The notes: generated by a model not told the origin, from the sequence alone. A stretch of DNA of 32,662 nucleotides from F23-B02 sp963625655 (GCA_963625655.1 CAVFTS010000021.1:1-32662); one strand, 5' to 3'. Counted from the stretch's first letter, positions 1 to 9,048 are shown. A program made the numbers and translations.

Positions 1-54
1 GAACCCACGTATCCAGCTTGGAAGGCTGGTGTTCTACCATTGAACTACGCCCGC
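1..54 (-). tRNA. tRNA-Gly (UCC), 3' end cut by window edge
   Basis: Reading the minus strand from 54, the sequence starts GCGGGCG, followed by a D-arm (GUUC...GAAC), an anticodon stem CCAGC/GCUGG closing a CUUCCAA loop, and the beginning of the T arm. The anticodon is UCC, so glycine. The T arm's 3' half and the acceptor 3' strand lie outside the window. A strong promoter sits at 83-111. Confidence 0.93.
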
Positions 55-82
55 ACGGGCGCTCCCTATGTTCAGCTTTAAG

Positions 83-111
83 ATAATACCAGTTTCAAAG
101 CCGATTGTCAA
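83..111 (-). promoter_or_regulatory. sigma-A promoter of tRNA-Gly
   Basis: On the minus strand a consensus TTGACA (106-111) is followed after 17 bp by TATTAT (83-88), about 30 nt upstream of the tRNA 5' end. Confidence 0.85.
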
Positions 112-214
112 TATTTTTGCCCGATTTTTTTCGTTTTGGCGCTTTGATTTGTAAATTTTCCTCTAATGATGCGGCTTTCGTCCGCCTTCGCCCGCAATAC
201 TTATAATATATCGC

Positions 215-243
215 TTGAAAAATATCGGCCCGTGCTATATAAT
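215..243 (+). promoter_or_regulatory. sigma-A promoter of the 279-2415 pair
   Basis: TTGAAA at 215-220, a 17-bp spacer and TATAAT at 238-243. The expected start of transcription is near 250, which leaves a short leader holding the TCGGAGGG ribosome binding site. Confidence 0.8.
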
Positions 244-278
244 TTCCCTGTATTTTTTCATCGGAGGGTATATTTTTT

Positions 279-596
279 ATGGTTGAAATGACTTTTAGGG
301 TCGGAGATATCGACTACGATAAGACCATCGACAAGTTCCTGCCGGATATAATGAAGATCCTCCAGGAGGGCGAGGGTACCAATATAATTGTACGCAAGGC
401 CGTTTCCGCAAAGCCTGAGCTTGCAATGAAGCTCATAAAGGGCATCGTTTCCGCAATGAGCCAGTCCCAGAAGGATGCGCTTACCGTCAAATTCCTCAAC
501 ATGAAGGCGGCCGACATTTGCAGAAAGCTCAACAACTACACCTCAACGTCGGGTCTCGACCTCGTGCTGACCGACGCCGTGGCGTTCAAAAAGTAA
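279..596 (+). CDS. small conserved-looking protein of unknown function
   Basis: 105 residues, ATG start behind TCGGAGGG. I do not recognise the family. The sequence has no signal peptide or membrane segment. It looks like a compact soluble alpha-helical protein: an acidic N-terminus (residues 1-35), a middle rich in Lys/Ala/Met (about 38-75) and a Ser/Thr-rich C-terminal part. It is the first gene behind the promoter at 215-243. Only 19 bp separate its stop from the pepF start and no terminator lies between, so the two are almost certainly co-transcribed. That hints at a link to peptide turnover but does not prove one. Confidence 0.8.
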   Translation: MVEMTFRVGDIDYDKTIDKFLPDIMKILQEGEGTNIIVRKAVSAKPELAMKLIKGIVSAMSQSQKDALTVKFLNMKAADICRKLNNYTSTSGLDLVLTDAVAFKK

Positions 597-615
597 ATTC
601 AAAGGAGGAACGACC

Positions 616-2415
616 GTGAGCAAGCCCATACTGAAGCGAAGCGAGGTCGCCGAAAAGGATACATGGAACCTCGGCGATATTTTTGAAAGCGACGAGCTTT
701 GGCGCGGCGAATACGAAAATCTCAAAGCCGCTCCCGAAAGCATCCTCAAATACAGGGGCAGACTCGGCGAAAGCGCCGGGATGCTGCTCGGCTACTTCCG
801 CCTGAGCGACGAGGTCTCCGTCCGCCTCGGCAAGCTGTACGGCTACGCAAGCTGCAAGGGTGACGAGGATACCGGCAACGGCTTCTATCAGGATATGCGC
901 AGCAAGGCGATGAGCGTGTACGTTGCGATCGGCAGCGCAAACGCCTTTGCCGTACCCGAGATCATGAGCATCCCCGACGAGACCCTCGACAAATTCTACG
1001 CCGAGTGTCCCGATCTTGAGACCTACCGCCGCAGCATCTATCAGATGCGCCGCAGAAGGGAACACATCCTGTCCCCCGAATGCGAGACGCTGCTTGCCTC
1101 CGCAGGCGAGATGGCGGATTCGCCGGACAGCATCGGCAGCGTTTTCAGAAACGCAGACCTCAAGTTCCCCGACGTTGTGGACGCAGACGGCGTGGCTCAC
1201 CCGCTGACCGGCGGCAGCTTTGTTCCGCTGCTCGAAAGCCCCGACGTGAACCTTCGCAAAAAGACCTTTGAGACCTATTACGGCCGCCTCGGCGAGTTCA
1301 AAAACACCATCGCCGCAACGCTTGACGCTCAGTTTAAGCAGCTGAGATTCTTCGCCGGAGCGAGGAAGTATTCCTCCACTCTGGAGGCGTCACTCGATGT
1401 GACCGAGGTCCCCGTGAGCGTTTACATGAACCTCATCGAAGCTGTCCACGCCAACATGGACAAGATGTACCGTTACGTTGCTCTGCGCAAGAAGCTGCTC
1501 GACGTTTCCGAGCTTCATATGTACGACGTGTACACGCCCATCGTGTCCGACGCCGCAACGGAGATAAGCTTCGAGCAGGCGAAGGAGACCGTGCTTGAGG
1601 CGCTTGCGGTCCTCGGCGACGACTACGTTGCGATGCTCAAGGAGGGCTTTGAAAACCGTTGGATCGACGTTTACGAGAACGTCGGCAAGCGGGGCGGAGC
1701 CTACTCCTCCGGTGCCGCACGTCCGCATCCCTATGTCCTGCTCAACCACAAGGACAACCTCGACTGCCAGTTCACCTTTGCGCACGAGATGGGTCATGCG
1801 CTGCACAGCTACCTGAGCTGCCGCAACCAGCCCATATGCACCTCCGACTATGTGATATTCGTCGCCGAGGTCGCCTCCACCTGCAACGAGGTGCTGCTCA
1901 TGCGCCACCTCCTCGGCAAGACGCAGGACAAGAAGGAGCGTGCGTATCTCATAAACCACTTCCTTGACCAGTTCAAGGGAACGGTCTACCGTCAGACGAT
2001 GTTTGCGGAGTTTGAGCTTGAGATGGGCAGAATGAGCGAAGCGGGCGAGTCCCTCACCGCCGACGCACTGTGCGCAAAGTACCTTGAGCTCAACAAGCTG
2101 TACTTCGGACCCGACATGGTGTCCGACGACGGCATAGCGCTTGAGTGGGCGAGAATACCGCACTTCTTCTACAACTACTATGTGTTCCAGTATGCGACCG
2201 GCTTCTCCGCCGCAGTTGCGATAGCGAACCGCATACTCAAGGAGGGCGAGAGCGCCGTCAAGGATTACAAGCGCTTCCTCTCCGGCGGATGCAGCACCGA
2301 TCCCATTTCGCTGCTGAAGATCGCAGGCGTTGACATGAGTACGCCGCAGCCCGTGAACGAGGCGCTGTCCCTCTTCGGCGAGCTGATCGACGAGATGGAA
2401 GAGCTGATGAAGTAA
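616..2415 (+). CDS. pepF: oligoendopeptidase F (M3 family zinc metallopeptidase)
   Basis: 599 residues, the usual length for PepF. It is predicted to be a cytoplasmic zinc endopeptidase that cuts short peptides. The thermolysin-like zinc motif HEMGH sits at about residues 390-394 (two His ligands and the catalytic Glu), and the downstream EVAST segment near residue 418 carries the likely third ligand, a Glu. The N-terminal all-alpha M3 lobe (EKDTWNLGDIF and onward) is intact and there is no signal peptide. I take the GTG at 616 because AAAGGAGGA lies 6 nt upstream; no ATG offers such a site. It is the second gene of a two-gene unit and is closed by the hairpin at 2424-2457. Confidence 0.95.
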   Translation: MSKPILKRSEVAEKDTWNLGDIFESDELWRGEYENLKAAPESILKYRGRLGESAGMLLGYFRLSDEVSVRLGKLYGYASCKGDEDTGNGFYQDMRSKAMSVYVAIGSANAFAVPEIMSIPDETLDKFYAECPDLETYRRSIYQMRRRREHILSPECETLLASAGEMADSPDSIGSVFRNADLKFPDVVDADGVAHPLTGGSFVPLLESPDVNLRKKTFETYYGRLGEFKNTIAATLDAQFKQLRFFAGARKYSSTLEASLDVTEVPVSVYMNLIEAVHANMDKMYRYVALRKKLLDVSELHMYDVYTPIVSDAATEISFEQAKETVLEALAVLGDDYVAMLKEGFENRWIDVYENVGKRGGAYSSGAARPHPYVLLNHKDNLDCQFTFAHEMGHALHSYLSCRNQPICTSDYVIFVAEVASTCNEVLLMRHLLGKTQDKKERAYLINHFLDQFKGTVYRQTMFAEFELEMGRMSEAGESLTADALCAKYLELNKLYFGPDMVSDDGIALEWARIPHFFYNYYVFQYATGFSAAVAIANRILKEGESAVKDYKRFLSGGCSTDPISLLKIAGVDMSTPQPVNEALSLFGELIDEMEELMK

Positions 2416-2423
2416 GAAATATT

Positions 2424-2457
2424 AAAATCACCGTATCGGCAGATACGGTGATTTTTA
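2424..2457 (+). terminator. intrinsic terminator of pepF
   Basis: A 14-bp perfect stem (AAAATCACCGTATC with its complement, GGCA region as loop) runs into TTTTTA. The A/T-rich flanks would also let it work in the opposite direction. Confidence 0.85.
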
Positions 2458-2470
2458 AAACAAAAACCAC

Positions 2471-2497
2471 ACCCTCCGGGCATTCTGCCCGGAGGGT
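2471..2497 (-). terminator. intrinsic terminator of nadE
   Basis: A 12-bp perfect GC-rich stem (ACCCTCCGGGCA, loop TTC) just past the nadE stop. On the minus strand it is followed by GTGGTTTTTG, a usable U-tract. Confidence 0.8.
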
Positions 2498-2507
2498 ATG
2501 CTTATAT

Positions 2508-3266
2508 TCAGGAGAAGGTGCGGCTGAGGTCACGCTTGTGCTGACTTTTTGCGTGCATCCTGCCGATCTTCTCAAGCGCTTCCTCTGACACCTCGCCGTG
2601 CAGCAGATAGGTGTCAAGCTCGCTGTACTTTATGCCGCCCTCGACGGTCTCGTTGTCGTACTTCACGGTCGAGGGAGCCTTGTTCACGATGAAGTCGGGC
2701 GCCTTGAGGAATGCGAGAAACTCGTAGATCTCGGTTGCGGTGAGGTCGGATATGGGGTTAAAGTCGTATGCGCCGTCGCCCCACTTCGTGAAGAAGCCGA
2801 GGAAGCGTTCGCTGCGATTGCCGGTTCCGGCGACTATGCGCTTTTCGGAGCCTGCGATGGCGTACAGCGTGGTCATGCGAAGCCTCGGTGCAACGTGCGC
2901 TTCGGCGACCTCGCTCAGCTCGACGACGTTTTTGAGCGCTCTCAGCTCGGACGCCTTGACCTCGGTTATATCGACGTACCTCGTCTCGATGCCGTAGGCT
3001 TCGGCGAGGGCGTATGCGTCCTTCGTGTTCTGCTCAAAGGACTGGTCTGCGCTGGGCATGATGACGCCCACGGTGTCATCGCAGGCGGCCTTGCACAGTA
3101 TTCCCACGAGTGCGGAATCCTTGCCGCCGGAGTTGCCGTAGACAATGCCCTTTGCGGTGCTTCGGGAGAGCATATCCTTTATAAACCACACACGGTTGCG
3201 GAACTCCTCCGCATAGTCACGCTTGGAAAGCGCCGTGTCGTTTTTGTTCTGTATGATATCGTTCAT
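2508..3266 (-). CDS. nadE: NAD+ synthetase, ammonia-dependent type
   Basis: 252 residues. It catalyses the last step of NAD synthesis, the ATP-dependent amidation of nicotinic acid adenine dinucleotide. The ATP pyrophosphatase loop SGGKDS is at residues 46-51, and the family signature GTGNRSE..GFFTKWGDG follows in the middle of the protein. There is no N-terminal nitrilase (glutaminase) domain, so ammonia must be the nitrogen donor or be supplied by another protein. The ATG is preceded by CCGGAGGTGG. The gene has its own promoter (3293-3321) just beyond the GH3 stop codon and its own terminator, so it is a single-gene unit. Confidence 0.95.
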   Translation of the reverse strand: MNDIIQNKNDTALSKRDYAEEFRNRVWFIKDMLSRSTAKGIVYGNSGGKDSALVGILCKAACDDTVGVIMPSADQSFEQNTKDAYALAEAYGIETRYVDITEVKASELRALKNVVELSEVAEAHVAPRLRMTTLYAIAGSEKRIVAGTGNRSERFLGFFTKWGDGAYDFNPISDLTATEIYEFLAFLKAPDFIVNKAPSTVKYDNETVEGGIKYSELDTYLLHGEVSEEALEKIGRMHAKSQHKRDLSRTFS

Positions 3267-3292
3267 GTTGCGCCACCTCCGGGATAGACAGC

Positions 3293-3321
3293 ATTATACT
3301 AAGCTTTTCGGGCAATATCAA
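3293..3321 (-). promoter_or_regulatory. sigma-A promoter of nadE
   Basis: Minus strand TTGATA (3316-3321), 17-bp spacer, TATAAT (3293-3298), about 27 nt upstream of the nadE start. Confidence 0.8.
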
Positions 3322-3350
3322 GAGTTAAGACGGCATAAAGAACAATGATT

Positions 3351-5666
3351 TTAATTCTGTCTTTTTCTCTGCGCCTCGGCGATGCGCACGAGGAGCCTTA
3401 CGACACTCTCCGGGACGCCGCCGCAGATGCAGATGTTGCGGACGGAGCTTCCGACGGCACAGCTCATTGCCATGCGGAAGGTGGGGTCGGACATATCCGG
3501 CTTGCAGTCGTTTTTGCTCGCAAGCAGCAAAGCCGCCGCCTTGTACAGCAGCCGCATCACGGGGGAGACGGGCATCATCTCCTCGATGCTGCTGTCAAGG
3601 TCGAAGCCCTCCTTGGGGTTTAAAAGCTCCGAGCGCTTTTTGCCCATGAGCTTTTCCCAGTCCGCAAGCGGCGGAGCGCCGCAGGGATTTTCGTACCACG
3701 TTCCCGCAAGGGACGGATTTGCGCTTTTCGCATTGCCGAACGCCGTGGGAGCATAGTCGAGGCTCAGCCCGCCGACGCACAGGCGATAAACGCCCTCCGG
3801 CACGACCCAGCCGCCGTTATTCCAAACTGCGAAGCTGCGGGAGCTTATGGGCAGGCTCACGCTTGCGCTCTCGCCGGGCTTCAATACCGGCTTTGCAAAG
3901 CCTTTAAGCTCACGCTTCGGTCTGAATATCTCCCCCTTGGGCGGCTCTATATAGAGCTGCACGACCTCGGCTCCGGCGCACTTGCCCGTGTTTGTGACGG
4001 TGACGGAGACGGTCTTTCCGTCGCAGCGCAGGTCGGAGTAGGCAAAGCTCGTGTAGCTCAGTCCGTGACCGAAGGGGAAAAGGGGCTTTACGCCGGAGGC
4101 GTCGTAATAGCGGTAACCGACGAAAATGCCCTCACGGTACTCGGCATCCCTCTCGCCGTAGACCTCGGCGGAGGGGACGTCCCCGTACCTTAGGGGCCAG
4201 CTCTCGGCAAGTCTGCCTGAGGGGTTTGCCTTGCCCGTCAGAAGGTCGATTATCGCTTCGCCGCCCGCCTCGCCGGGCAGACCCATGTACAAAACGGCGT
4301 TCACGTCGTCTATCCACGGCAGCTCGACGACGCTGCCGCACAGCAGCACGACGACCGTGTTGGGGTTTGCCGCCGCCACCTCGGAGATCATGCGCAGGTG
4401 ACCGTCCGGCATACGCATATCACGTCTGTCGAGCCCCTCGGACTCGTAGGCGTCGCAAAGTCCGGCAAAGACCACGGGGGTGTGAACGCTTTTCGCAAGC
4501 TCGACAGCCTCGTGTATCAGCTCATCGTCCGTGCCGCCGTCGCTGCGGCAGCCCTCGGCAAAGGGGTAGTCTGCGCAGTCGATGGGATTTTTGAGGTCAA
4601 AGGGGTTTATGTGGCTTGAGCCGACGCCCTGATAGCGCAGCTCCTTTGCCATATGACCTATCATGCAGGCGCTGCCCCGGAGCGGGAGCGCACCCTCGTT
4701 TTTCATCAGCACGGCGCTTTCGGATGCCGCCCTGCGTGCAAGCCTGTGGTGTGCCATTATGTCGCAGGGCGCCTGCGTTACGCTCTCGGAGCGCAGGGCA
4801 AATTCGGCGACACGCTCGGCGTTTTTCTCAAGATCGCTGCGGGAGAGCTCACCCCGTCGCTGCGCCTTCAAAACGGCGCTTTTGCCGTAGCCGCTGCCGC
4901 CGGGCATCATCAGGTCGCAGCCGCTTTTCACGGCGGCGCAGCGGTCGTAGACCGCACCCCAGTCGGAAACGACGAAGCCCTCAAAGCCCCACTCGGAGCG
5001 CAGTATCTTTTGCAGCAGCCGACGGCTTTCGCCGGTATGCTCACCGAGGAGCTTGTTATAGCTCGACATCACCGCCCACGGCTTTGATTCCCGCACCGCA
5101 GCCTCAAAGCCGGCAAGGTATATCTCACGCAGCGTGCGTTCGTCCATGAGGCTGTCGGAGAAGAAGCGGCACTCCTCCTGCGAGTTTGCGGCAAAGTGCT
5201 TTATGCAGCTTCCGACGCCGACGGACTGCATACCCCTTACGAATGCGGCGGCAAGCTTGCCAGAGACGTATGGGTCCTCGGAGAAGTATTCGAAGTTTCG
5301 CCCGCACAGGGGGTTGCGCTTTATGTTGAGTCCGGGACCGAGGACGAGGGACACGCCGGTCGCCCTCGCCTCCTCGCCGATCGCCTTGCCGATGTCGGAC
5401 AGAAGCGAGGTGTCCCAGCTGCACGCAGTCGAGACTGCGGCGGGGAAGCAGGTGGCGGGGTCGGAGACGTTGATGCCGAGGTTGTCGGCATCGTCCGGCT
5501 GCCGGCGAAGCCCGTGGGGGCCGTCGCACATCATGGCGCTCGGAATGCCGTATTCGGGAAAAGCGGCGGTGTGCCAGCAGTCTGCGCCCTCGCACAGACG
5601 GAGAAGCTCAAGGTCGCTCATCTTCCCGACGGCGGCTTTTGCGCTGCGAATATGTTCGTTCGGCAT
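3351..5666 (-). CDS. glycoside hydrolase family 3 (beta-glucosidase-like)
   Basis: 771 residues from the ATG at 5666, chosen because GGAGG lies 7 nt upstream; an in-frame ATG 12 codons earlier has no such site. Family 3 enzymes cleave beta-linked sugars from non-reducing ends. The TIM-barrel domain comes first, with KHFAANSQE at about 156-164 and the nucleophile Asp235 in VVSDWGA. It is followed by the alpha/beta sandwich domain and a fibronectin III-like domain (SYTSFAYSDL and onward). There is no signal peptide, so it should act inside the cell on imported oligosaccharides. About 110 extra residues follow the FnIII-like domain and are not part of the usual GH3 core. Exact substrate cannot be read from the sequence. 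Confidence 0.93.
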   Translation of the reverse strand: MPNEHIRSAKAAVGKMSDLELLRLCEGADCWHTAAFPEYGIPSAMMCDGPHGLRRQPDDADNLGINVSDPATCFPAAVSTACSWDTSLLSDIGKAIGEEARATGVSLVLGPGLNIKRNPLCGRNFEYFSEDPYVSGKLAAAFVRGMQSVGVGSCIKHFAANSQEECRFFSDSLMDERTLREIYLAGFEAAVRESKPWAVMSSYNKLLGEHTGESRRLLQKILRSEWGFEGFVVSDWGAVYDRCAAVKSGCDLMMPGGSGYGKSAVLKAQRRGELSRSDLEKNAERVAEFALRSESVTQAPCDIMAHHRLARRAASESAVLMKNEGALPLRGSACMIGHMAKELRYQGVGSSHINPFDLKNPIDCADYPFAEGCRSDGGTDDELIHEAVELAKSVHTPVVFAGLCDAYESEGLDRRDMRMPDGHLRMISEVAAANPNTVVVLLCGSVVELPWIDDVNAVLYMGLPGEAGGEAIIDLLTGKANPSGRLAESWPLRYGDVPSAEVYGERDAEYREGIFVGYRYYDASGVKPLFPFGHGLSYTSFAYSDLRCDGKTVSVTVTNTGKCAGAEVVQLYIEPPKGEIFRPKRELKGFAKPVLKPGESASVSLPISSRSFAVWNNGGWVVPEGVYRLCVGGLSLDYAPTAFGNAKSANPSLAGTWYENPCGAPPLADWEKLMGKKRSELLNPKEGFDLDSSIEEMMPVSPVMRLLYKAAALLLASKNDCKPDMSDPTFRMAMSCAVGSSVRNICICGGVPESVVRLLVRIAEAQRKRQN

Positions 5667-5775
5667 GGTCTGACCTCCGTTCGGTTTTTGGTTTTTAAGC
5701 ATAAGGGGAGCGCCGCAGGCAAAGCCTTGCGATTGAGGAAAGCCCTGCGCCGATCACTTTTTTACGACGTCATCT

Positions 5776-6756
5776 TTAACGGAATATTTTTTCCTTGAGC
5801 TTTCGCTTAAATGCGTTCGGATGCCGAATATACCGGCTTAATCTCTTTATTCTGCCTTTAAGCGGATCCAAGTATATTTTGTCTTTTGAATATGAAACAA
5901 TATCTTCCGCCGTCAGCTCTCGGTCGGCATTGATAAATACATTAGGCACAAAATAGAAATGGTCGGAACCGTCGGTGACTTCATTTCTGATTTTTCTCTT
6001 TTGGAAATGTACATAGCCTGTTTCACGCCTTTTTACGCTTCCGTCGACAACCGTAAGCTCAAACAGCTTCCCGTTATTCCACTCAAAAACTCTGGGTATT
6101 ATTTTGCTGCCGTCCTGAAAGAGCCTGAATCTGTAACTGTCGGGCATGATGTCGGCGACAAGGTCGGGGACTTCTTCAAGCAGAGAGAATCCGTTTTCCT
6201 TATAGATCCTGTTTATTGATGCCTTTTGATACATGTCGTCAAAGCATCTGGTTTCTTCTGCGGAGAAAATGTCCTTAATGGTGAGCCCGTTGTGCTGCGG
6301 GATGGTATAGCGTGCGTTGTTTTCGGAGGTGTTCCGGAACAGCGTCAGATGACCGTATATATGTATTTTGTCATAGGTGTTAAGAATGTCGTCCGTCAAA
6401 AAGCGCCTCAGATCGCCGAGTACGGTATCACCGGAATCCGTATGCCCCCAAAAATCGTAGTCTGCTATATACTTATGAAAGATTTCGCCGAAGGCAGGTT
6501 TGAAGTCGCATAGCTTGTAGCTGTATACAAGCGTGACCTTAAAGTCAAATTGACTTTGTATCAACGCTTTGCATTCATCCCAAGACATTGCGACGGGCAG
6601 AACATTTGCGGGCAATTCAAAGGAAAGCGCCGCACTGTCGTCGGTGATAAGAAGAAAGTCTATCGACGGGTTGGCGGCACAGGATTTAAGCCAAAGCTTA
6701 TACTGCGCCTTGCCAATGGTTCCGAAATACGGACAGATAAAAACGATACTATTCAT
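5776..6756 (-). CDS. DUF6625-type putative glycosyltransferase
   Basis: 326 residues, ATG behind GAGGAGGT. The N-terminus (IVFICPYFGTIG) and the motif DFWGHTDSGDTVLGDLRRF at about 101-119 resemble the DUF6625 family found in capsule and exopolysaccharide loci. There the D-x-G/D pattern after a Rossmann-like start suggests a nucleotide-sugar transferase; function in the family is inferred, not proven to my knowledge. The C-terminal third is basic (RIKRLSRYIRHPNAFKRK), compatible with membrane contact. It is the last gene of the glycan operon, 14 bp after the polymerase. Its base composition is visibly more AT-rich than the three GT4 genes of the same operon, a sign of separate acquisition. Confidence 0.75.
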   Translation of the reverse strand: MNSIVFICPYFGTIGKAQYKLWLKSCAANPSIDFLLITDDSAALSFELPANVLPVAMSWDECKALIQSQFDFKVTLVYSYKLCDFKPAFGEIFHKYIADYDFWGHTDSGDTVLGDLRRFLTDDILNTYDKIHIYGHLTLFRNTSENNARYTIPQHNGLTIKDIFSAEETRCFDDMYQKASINRIYKENGFSLLEEVPDLVADIMPDSYRFRLFQDGSKIIPRVFEWNNGKLFELTVVDGSVKRRETGYVHFQKRKIRNEVTDGSDHFYFVPNVFINADRELTAEDIVSYSKDKIYLDPLKGRIKRLSRYIRHPNAFKRKLKEKIFR

Positions 6757-6770
6757 TATGCATGACCTCC

Positions 6771-7952
6771 TCAGCGAAACAATAAAGCAATGTCGTCCGA
6801 TTGATAAGAGATATATCTGGCAAGCACAAGTGCCAGTATGAGCGGGATGTAGGCGTAGTAGTCCATGCCGGACTCGGTGTACGAATGCATAAGAAGCTCC
6901 ATGAGGAAAGCAAGCGGTATCAGATTCCGCACCCTGAGCAGATCCAAAAGGACTGCGATCAGGAGCAGAACGAACAAAGCACCTCCGACGTAGCCGGACA
7001 TGACCATGACCGTGAGAAATGTATTGTGCGTTCCGAAGCTTTCACCGCTGTTGTCGTCCCAATAATCAAAGCCGCCGCCGAAGACCGGGTTTTCGTCGAT
7101 CATGTCCCACGCCTTGTCCCACAGCCTGCCTCGGCCGGAGTCGTCGTTCATGTCGAACAGACGTTCACTGTTTGTTCCCTGCGCAAGGACGTATGCCGCC
7201 TGAACGACGAGGAGAGCGACAAGCACTATCGAAATCTTCACAAAAAGCCTTTTTTGCTGACCCTTAACGTCATTCGTTGCCTGCCAAACGATAAAGACGA
7301 TGCCGAGGGCAAGGGAGGCAAAGGCGCTTCGGCAGGCAAGCGCAAACACGGTAAAGGTGCCCAGCGCCGCAATCGCAAAATAAACGAACCTGTACAGAGG
7401 ACGCCTTTTTTCGTACACGGTGCCGATTGCGGCACACAGCACGCCTGGGACACAGCCGAACGCAACGGTGTTGCGGTTGCAGCTGTGGGACAGGAAATTG
7501 ATGTGCATCCCGCTTCCGCCGTTTATGAGTCCGTTGTTTGAGTAAATGAGAATGACCGAAAGGATAAGTGCAGATGCGACGGCGGTGTCGAGCAGAAATT
7601 TTATCTCCCGCTTACCCCATACCCTTGACGACGCAAGGACAGAGAATAGAGCAAACAGGACGAGCGCAAGATAGTATTTGACGGAGCTTGCGGTTATCGG
7701 ATTTAAGAGCAGTATAAAGAGCCAGTACAGCAGCAGCACAAACTGCCATTTTTCGGAGTGCAGCACATAGCGCTTTGCGGGGAACAAAAAGCACGCCAGA
7801 ATAAACACCGGACGGAAAATCTGAGTAAGGGTGCCGTTGAGTGCCGGAACAAAGCCCAAAATGAGCATGAAGATCCCGCACAGCACAAGGCATGGCGGAG
7901 TTATGCGCTCCGACGGGTATTCGTTTTGAAGCCTTGGGTCAGACATTTGCAC
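6771..7952 (-). CDS. O-antigen polymerase/ligase-like membrane protein (Wzy/WaaL superfamily)
   Basis: 393 residues, about ten to twelve predicted membrane helices, and a large extracytoplasmic loop near residues 265-310 holding RGRLWDKAWDMIDENPVFGGG and a following GTHNTFL. This loop pattern (R-x-x-W...NPxxGxG...HN) is the hallmark of the O-antigen ligase/polymerase superfamily, which joins lipid-linked glycan units or transfers them to an acceptor on the outer face of the membrane. The start is either GTG at 7952 (AAGGA 7 nt upstream) or ATG at 7946; both overlap the end of the previous gene, implying translational coupling. It is the only polymerase candidate in the operon. No flippase gene is seen in the window. 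Confidence 0.85.
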   Translation of the reverse strand: MQMSDPRLQNEYPSERITPPCLVLCGIFMLILGFVPALNGTLTQIFRPVFILACFLFPAKRYVLHSEKWQFVLLLYWLFILLLNPITASSVKYYLALVLFALFSVLASSRVWGKREIKFLLDTAVASALILSVILIYSNNGLINGGSGMHINFLSHSCNRNTVAFGCVPGVLCAAIGTVYEKRRPLYRFVYFAIAALGTFTVFALACRSAFASLALGIVFIVWQATNDVKGQQKRLFVKISIVLVALLVVQAAYVLAQGTNSERLFDMNDDSGRGRLWDKAWDMIDENPVFGGGFDYWDDNSGESFGTHNTFLTVMVMSGYVGGALFVLLLIAVLLDLLRVRNLIPLAFLMELLMHSYTESGMDYYAYIPLILALVLARYISYQSDDIALLFR

Positions 7953-9048
7953 ATTCCGTTCCTTCGTATATTTTTTGAAGCTCGTCCGCCGTGGCGGACA
8001 CGTCGAAGCGCTGCTTTACGGCGGCGGCGCCGCTCATTGAGCGTTCGGGCGCAGAGAGCAGAGCGGAAGCCCATGCTTCATCCGACTCGCTCAGCGGCAG
8101 ATACACCGCTCTGCCGTCGGCGTTCGTGTCCTGCGGCACAACGTCCGAGGCGACGCAGGCAAGACCGTTCGCCTGAGCCTCTATCATCGCCATGCCGAAG
8201 CCCTCGTAGCGTGACGGGAACAGGAAAACGTCCATCGCCTGATACATATTTTCAACGTCCTTATGCGCTCCGGCAAAGACGACCCTGCCGCTTAGTCCGA
8301 GCGTTTCGACGCTGCGGCGCACATCGTCCTCGTTTTCGCCGTCGCCGACCAAAAGCAGGGCGGCGTTTTCACGGAGCTTTGACAGCTCAGCGAACACGGA
8401 GAGTATCTTTTCGTGATTCTTCGCCGGGTTAAAATGCCCGACGTGACCCACGACGAATTTATCCTCAAGCCCGTAGTCTGCACGGACCCTTTCACGCATC
8501 TCGGCGCTGAACGCAAAGCGCTCGCAGTCGATGCCGTCCGGCATGACGAGCGTTCTGCCATCGCTCATGCAGCGCTCGCCGAACACATAGCGGCACGCCT
8601 TTTCGGAGCAGCCGAGCATCACCGTGGCGTTTTTGCGGATAAGATGCCGCATCGCCATGCGGTACGCCCTCCGCAGAAGGGACGAGCCTTCGCCCGTGTC
8701 GGCATTGTGGGCGTGGGCGATCCTGACGGGAACGCCGCAGCGCTTCGCCGTTTCGAGTACAAGCCCGGAGTAGAAAAACACATGGCTGTGTACGGCGTCG
8801 AAGGGCCCGTCCTCCGTGAGGACACGGCACAGGTTTTCACACAGGCTGAGCTCCGGCGAAAAGTAAAATGTCCTGCCGCCGAGAGAGCGAGCCTCGCCGT
8901 CCGACATGGATTCCTGCCCGGAGGTGAGCGCAAAGTCAAACCGCACCTTCGACCTGTCGATGCGGCGGTAGGCGTTCATTACAAAATTCGCCACGCCGCC
9001 GGAGTCGAGAGCAGCAAAAACGTGAAGAACTCTTTTAGGCTCCGACAT
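7939..9048 (-). CDS. GT4-family glycosyltransferase
   Basis: 369 residues from the ATG at 9048, which has GGAGG 6 nt upstream; the reading frame extends 28 codons further but without a site. GT-B fold: an N-terminal acceptor domain beginning RVLHVFAALDSGGVANFVM (the glycine-rich GG loop), and a C-terminal nucleotide-sugar domain with GHVGHFNPAKNH, LLVGDGE and the E-x7-E motif in SRYEGFGMAMIEAQANG. It is expected to transfer a sugar from an NDP donor to the lipid-linked glycan on the cytoplasmic face. It overlaps the preceding gene by 14 bp and the following gene by 8 or 14 bp. Donor and acceptor cannot be read from sequence. Confidence 0.9.
   Translation of the reverse strand: MSEPKRVLHVFAALDSGGVANFVMNAYRRIDRSKVRFDFALTSGQESMSDGEARSLGGRTFYFSPELSLCENLCRVLTEDGPFDAVHSHVFFYSGLVLETAKRCGVPVRIAHAHNADTGEGSSLLRRAYRMAMRHLIRKNATVMLGCSEKACRYVFGERCMSDGRTLVMPDGIDCERFAFSAEMRERVRADYGLEDKFVVGHVGHFNPAKNHEKILSVFAELSKLRENAALLLVGDGENEDDVRRSVETLGLSGRVVFAGAHKDVENMYQAMDVFLFPSRYEGFGMAMIEAQANGLACVASDVVPQDTNADGRAVYLPLSESDEAWASALLSAPERSMSGAAAVKQRFDVSATADELQKIYEGTECANV

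Noticed and set aside
1390..2163. 257-codon minus-strand frame opposite pepF
   Set aside because: Antisense of the catalytic region of PepF; composition artefact.
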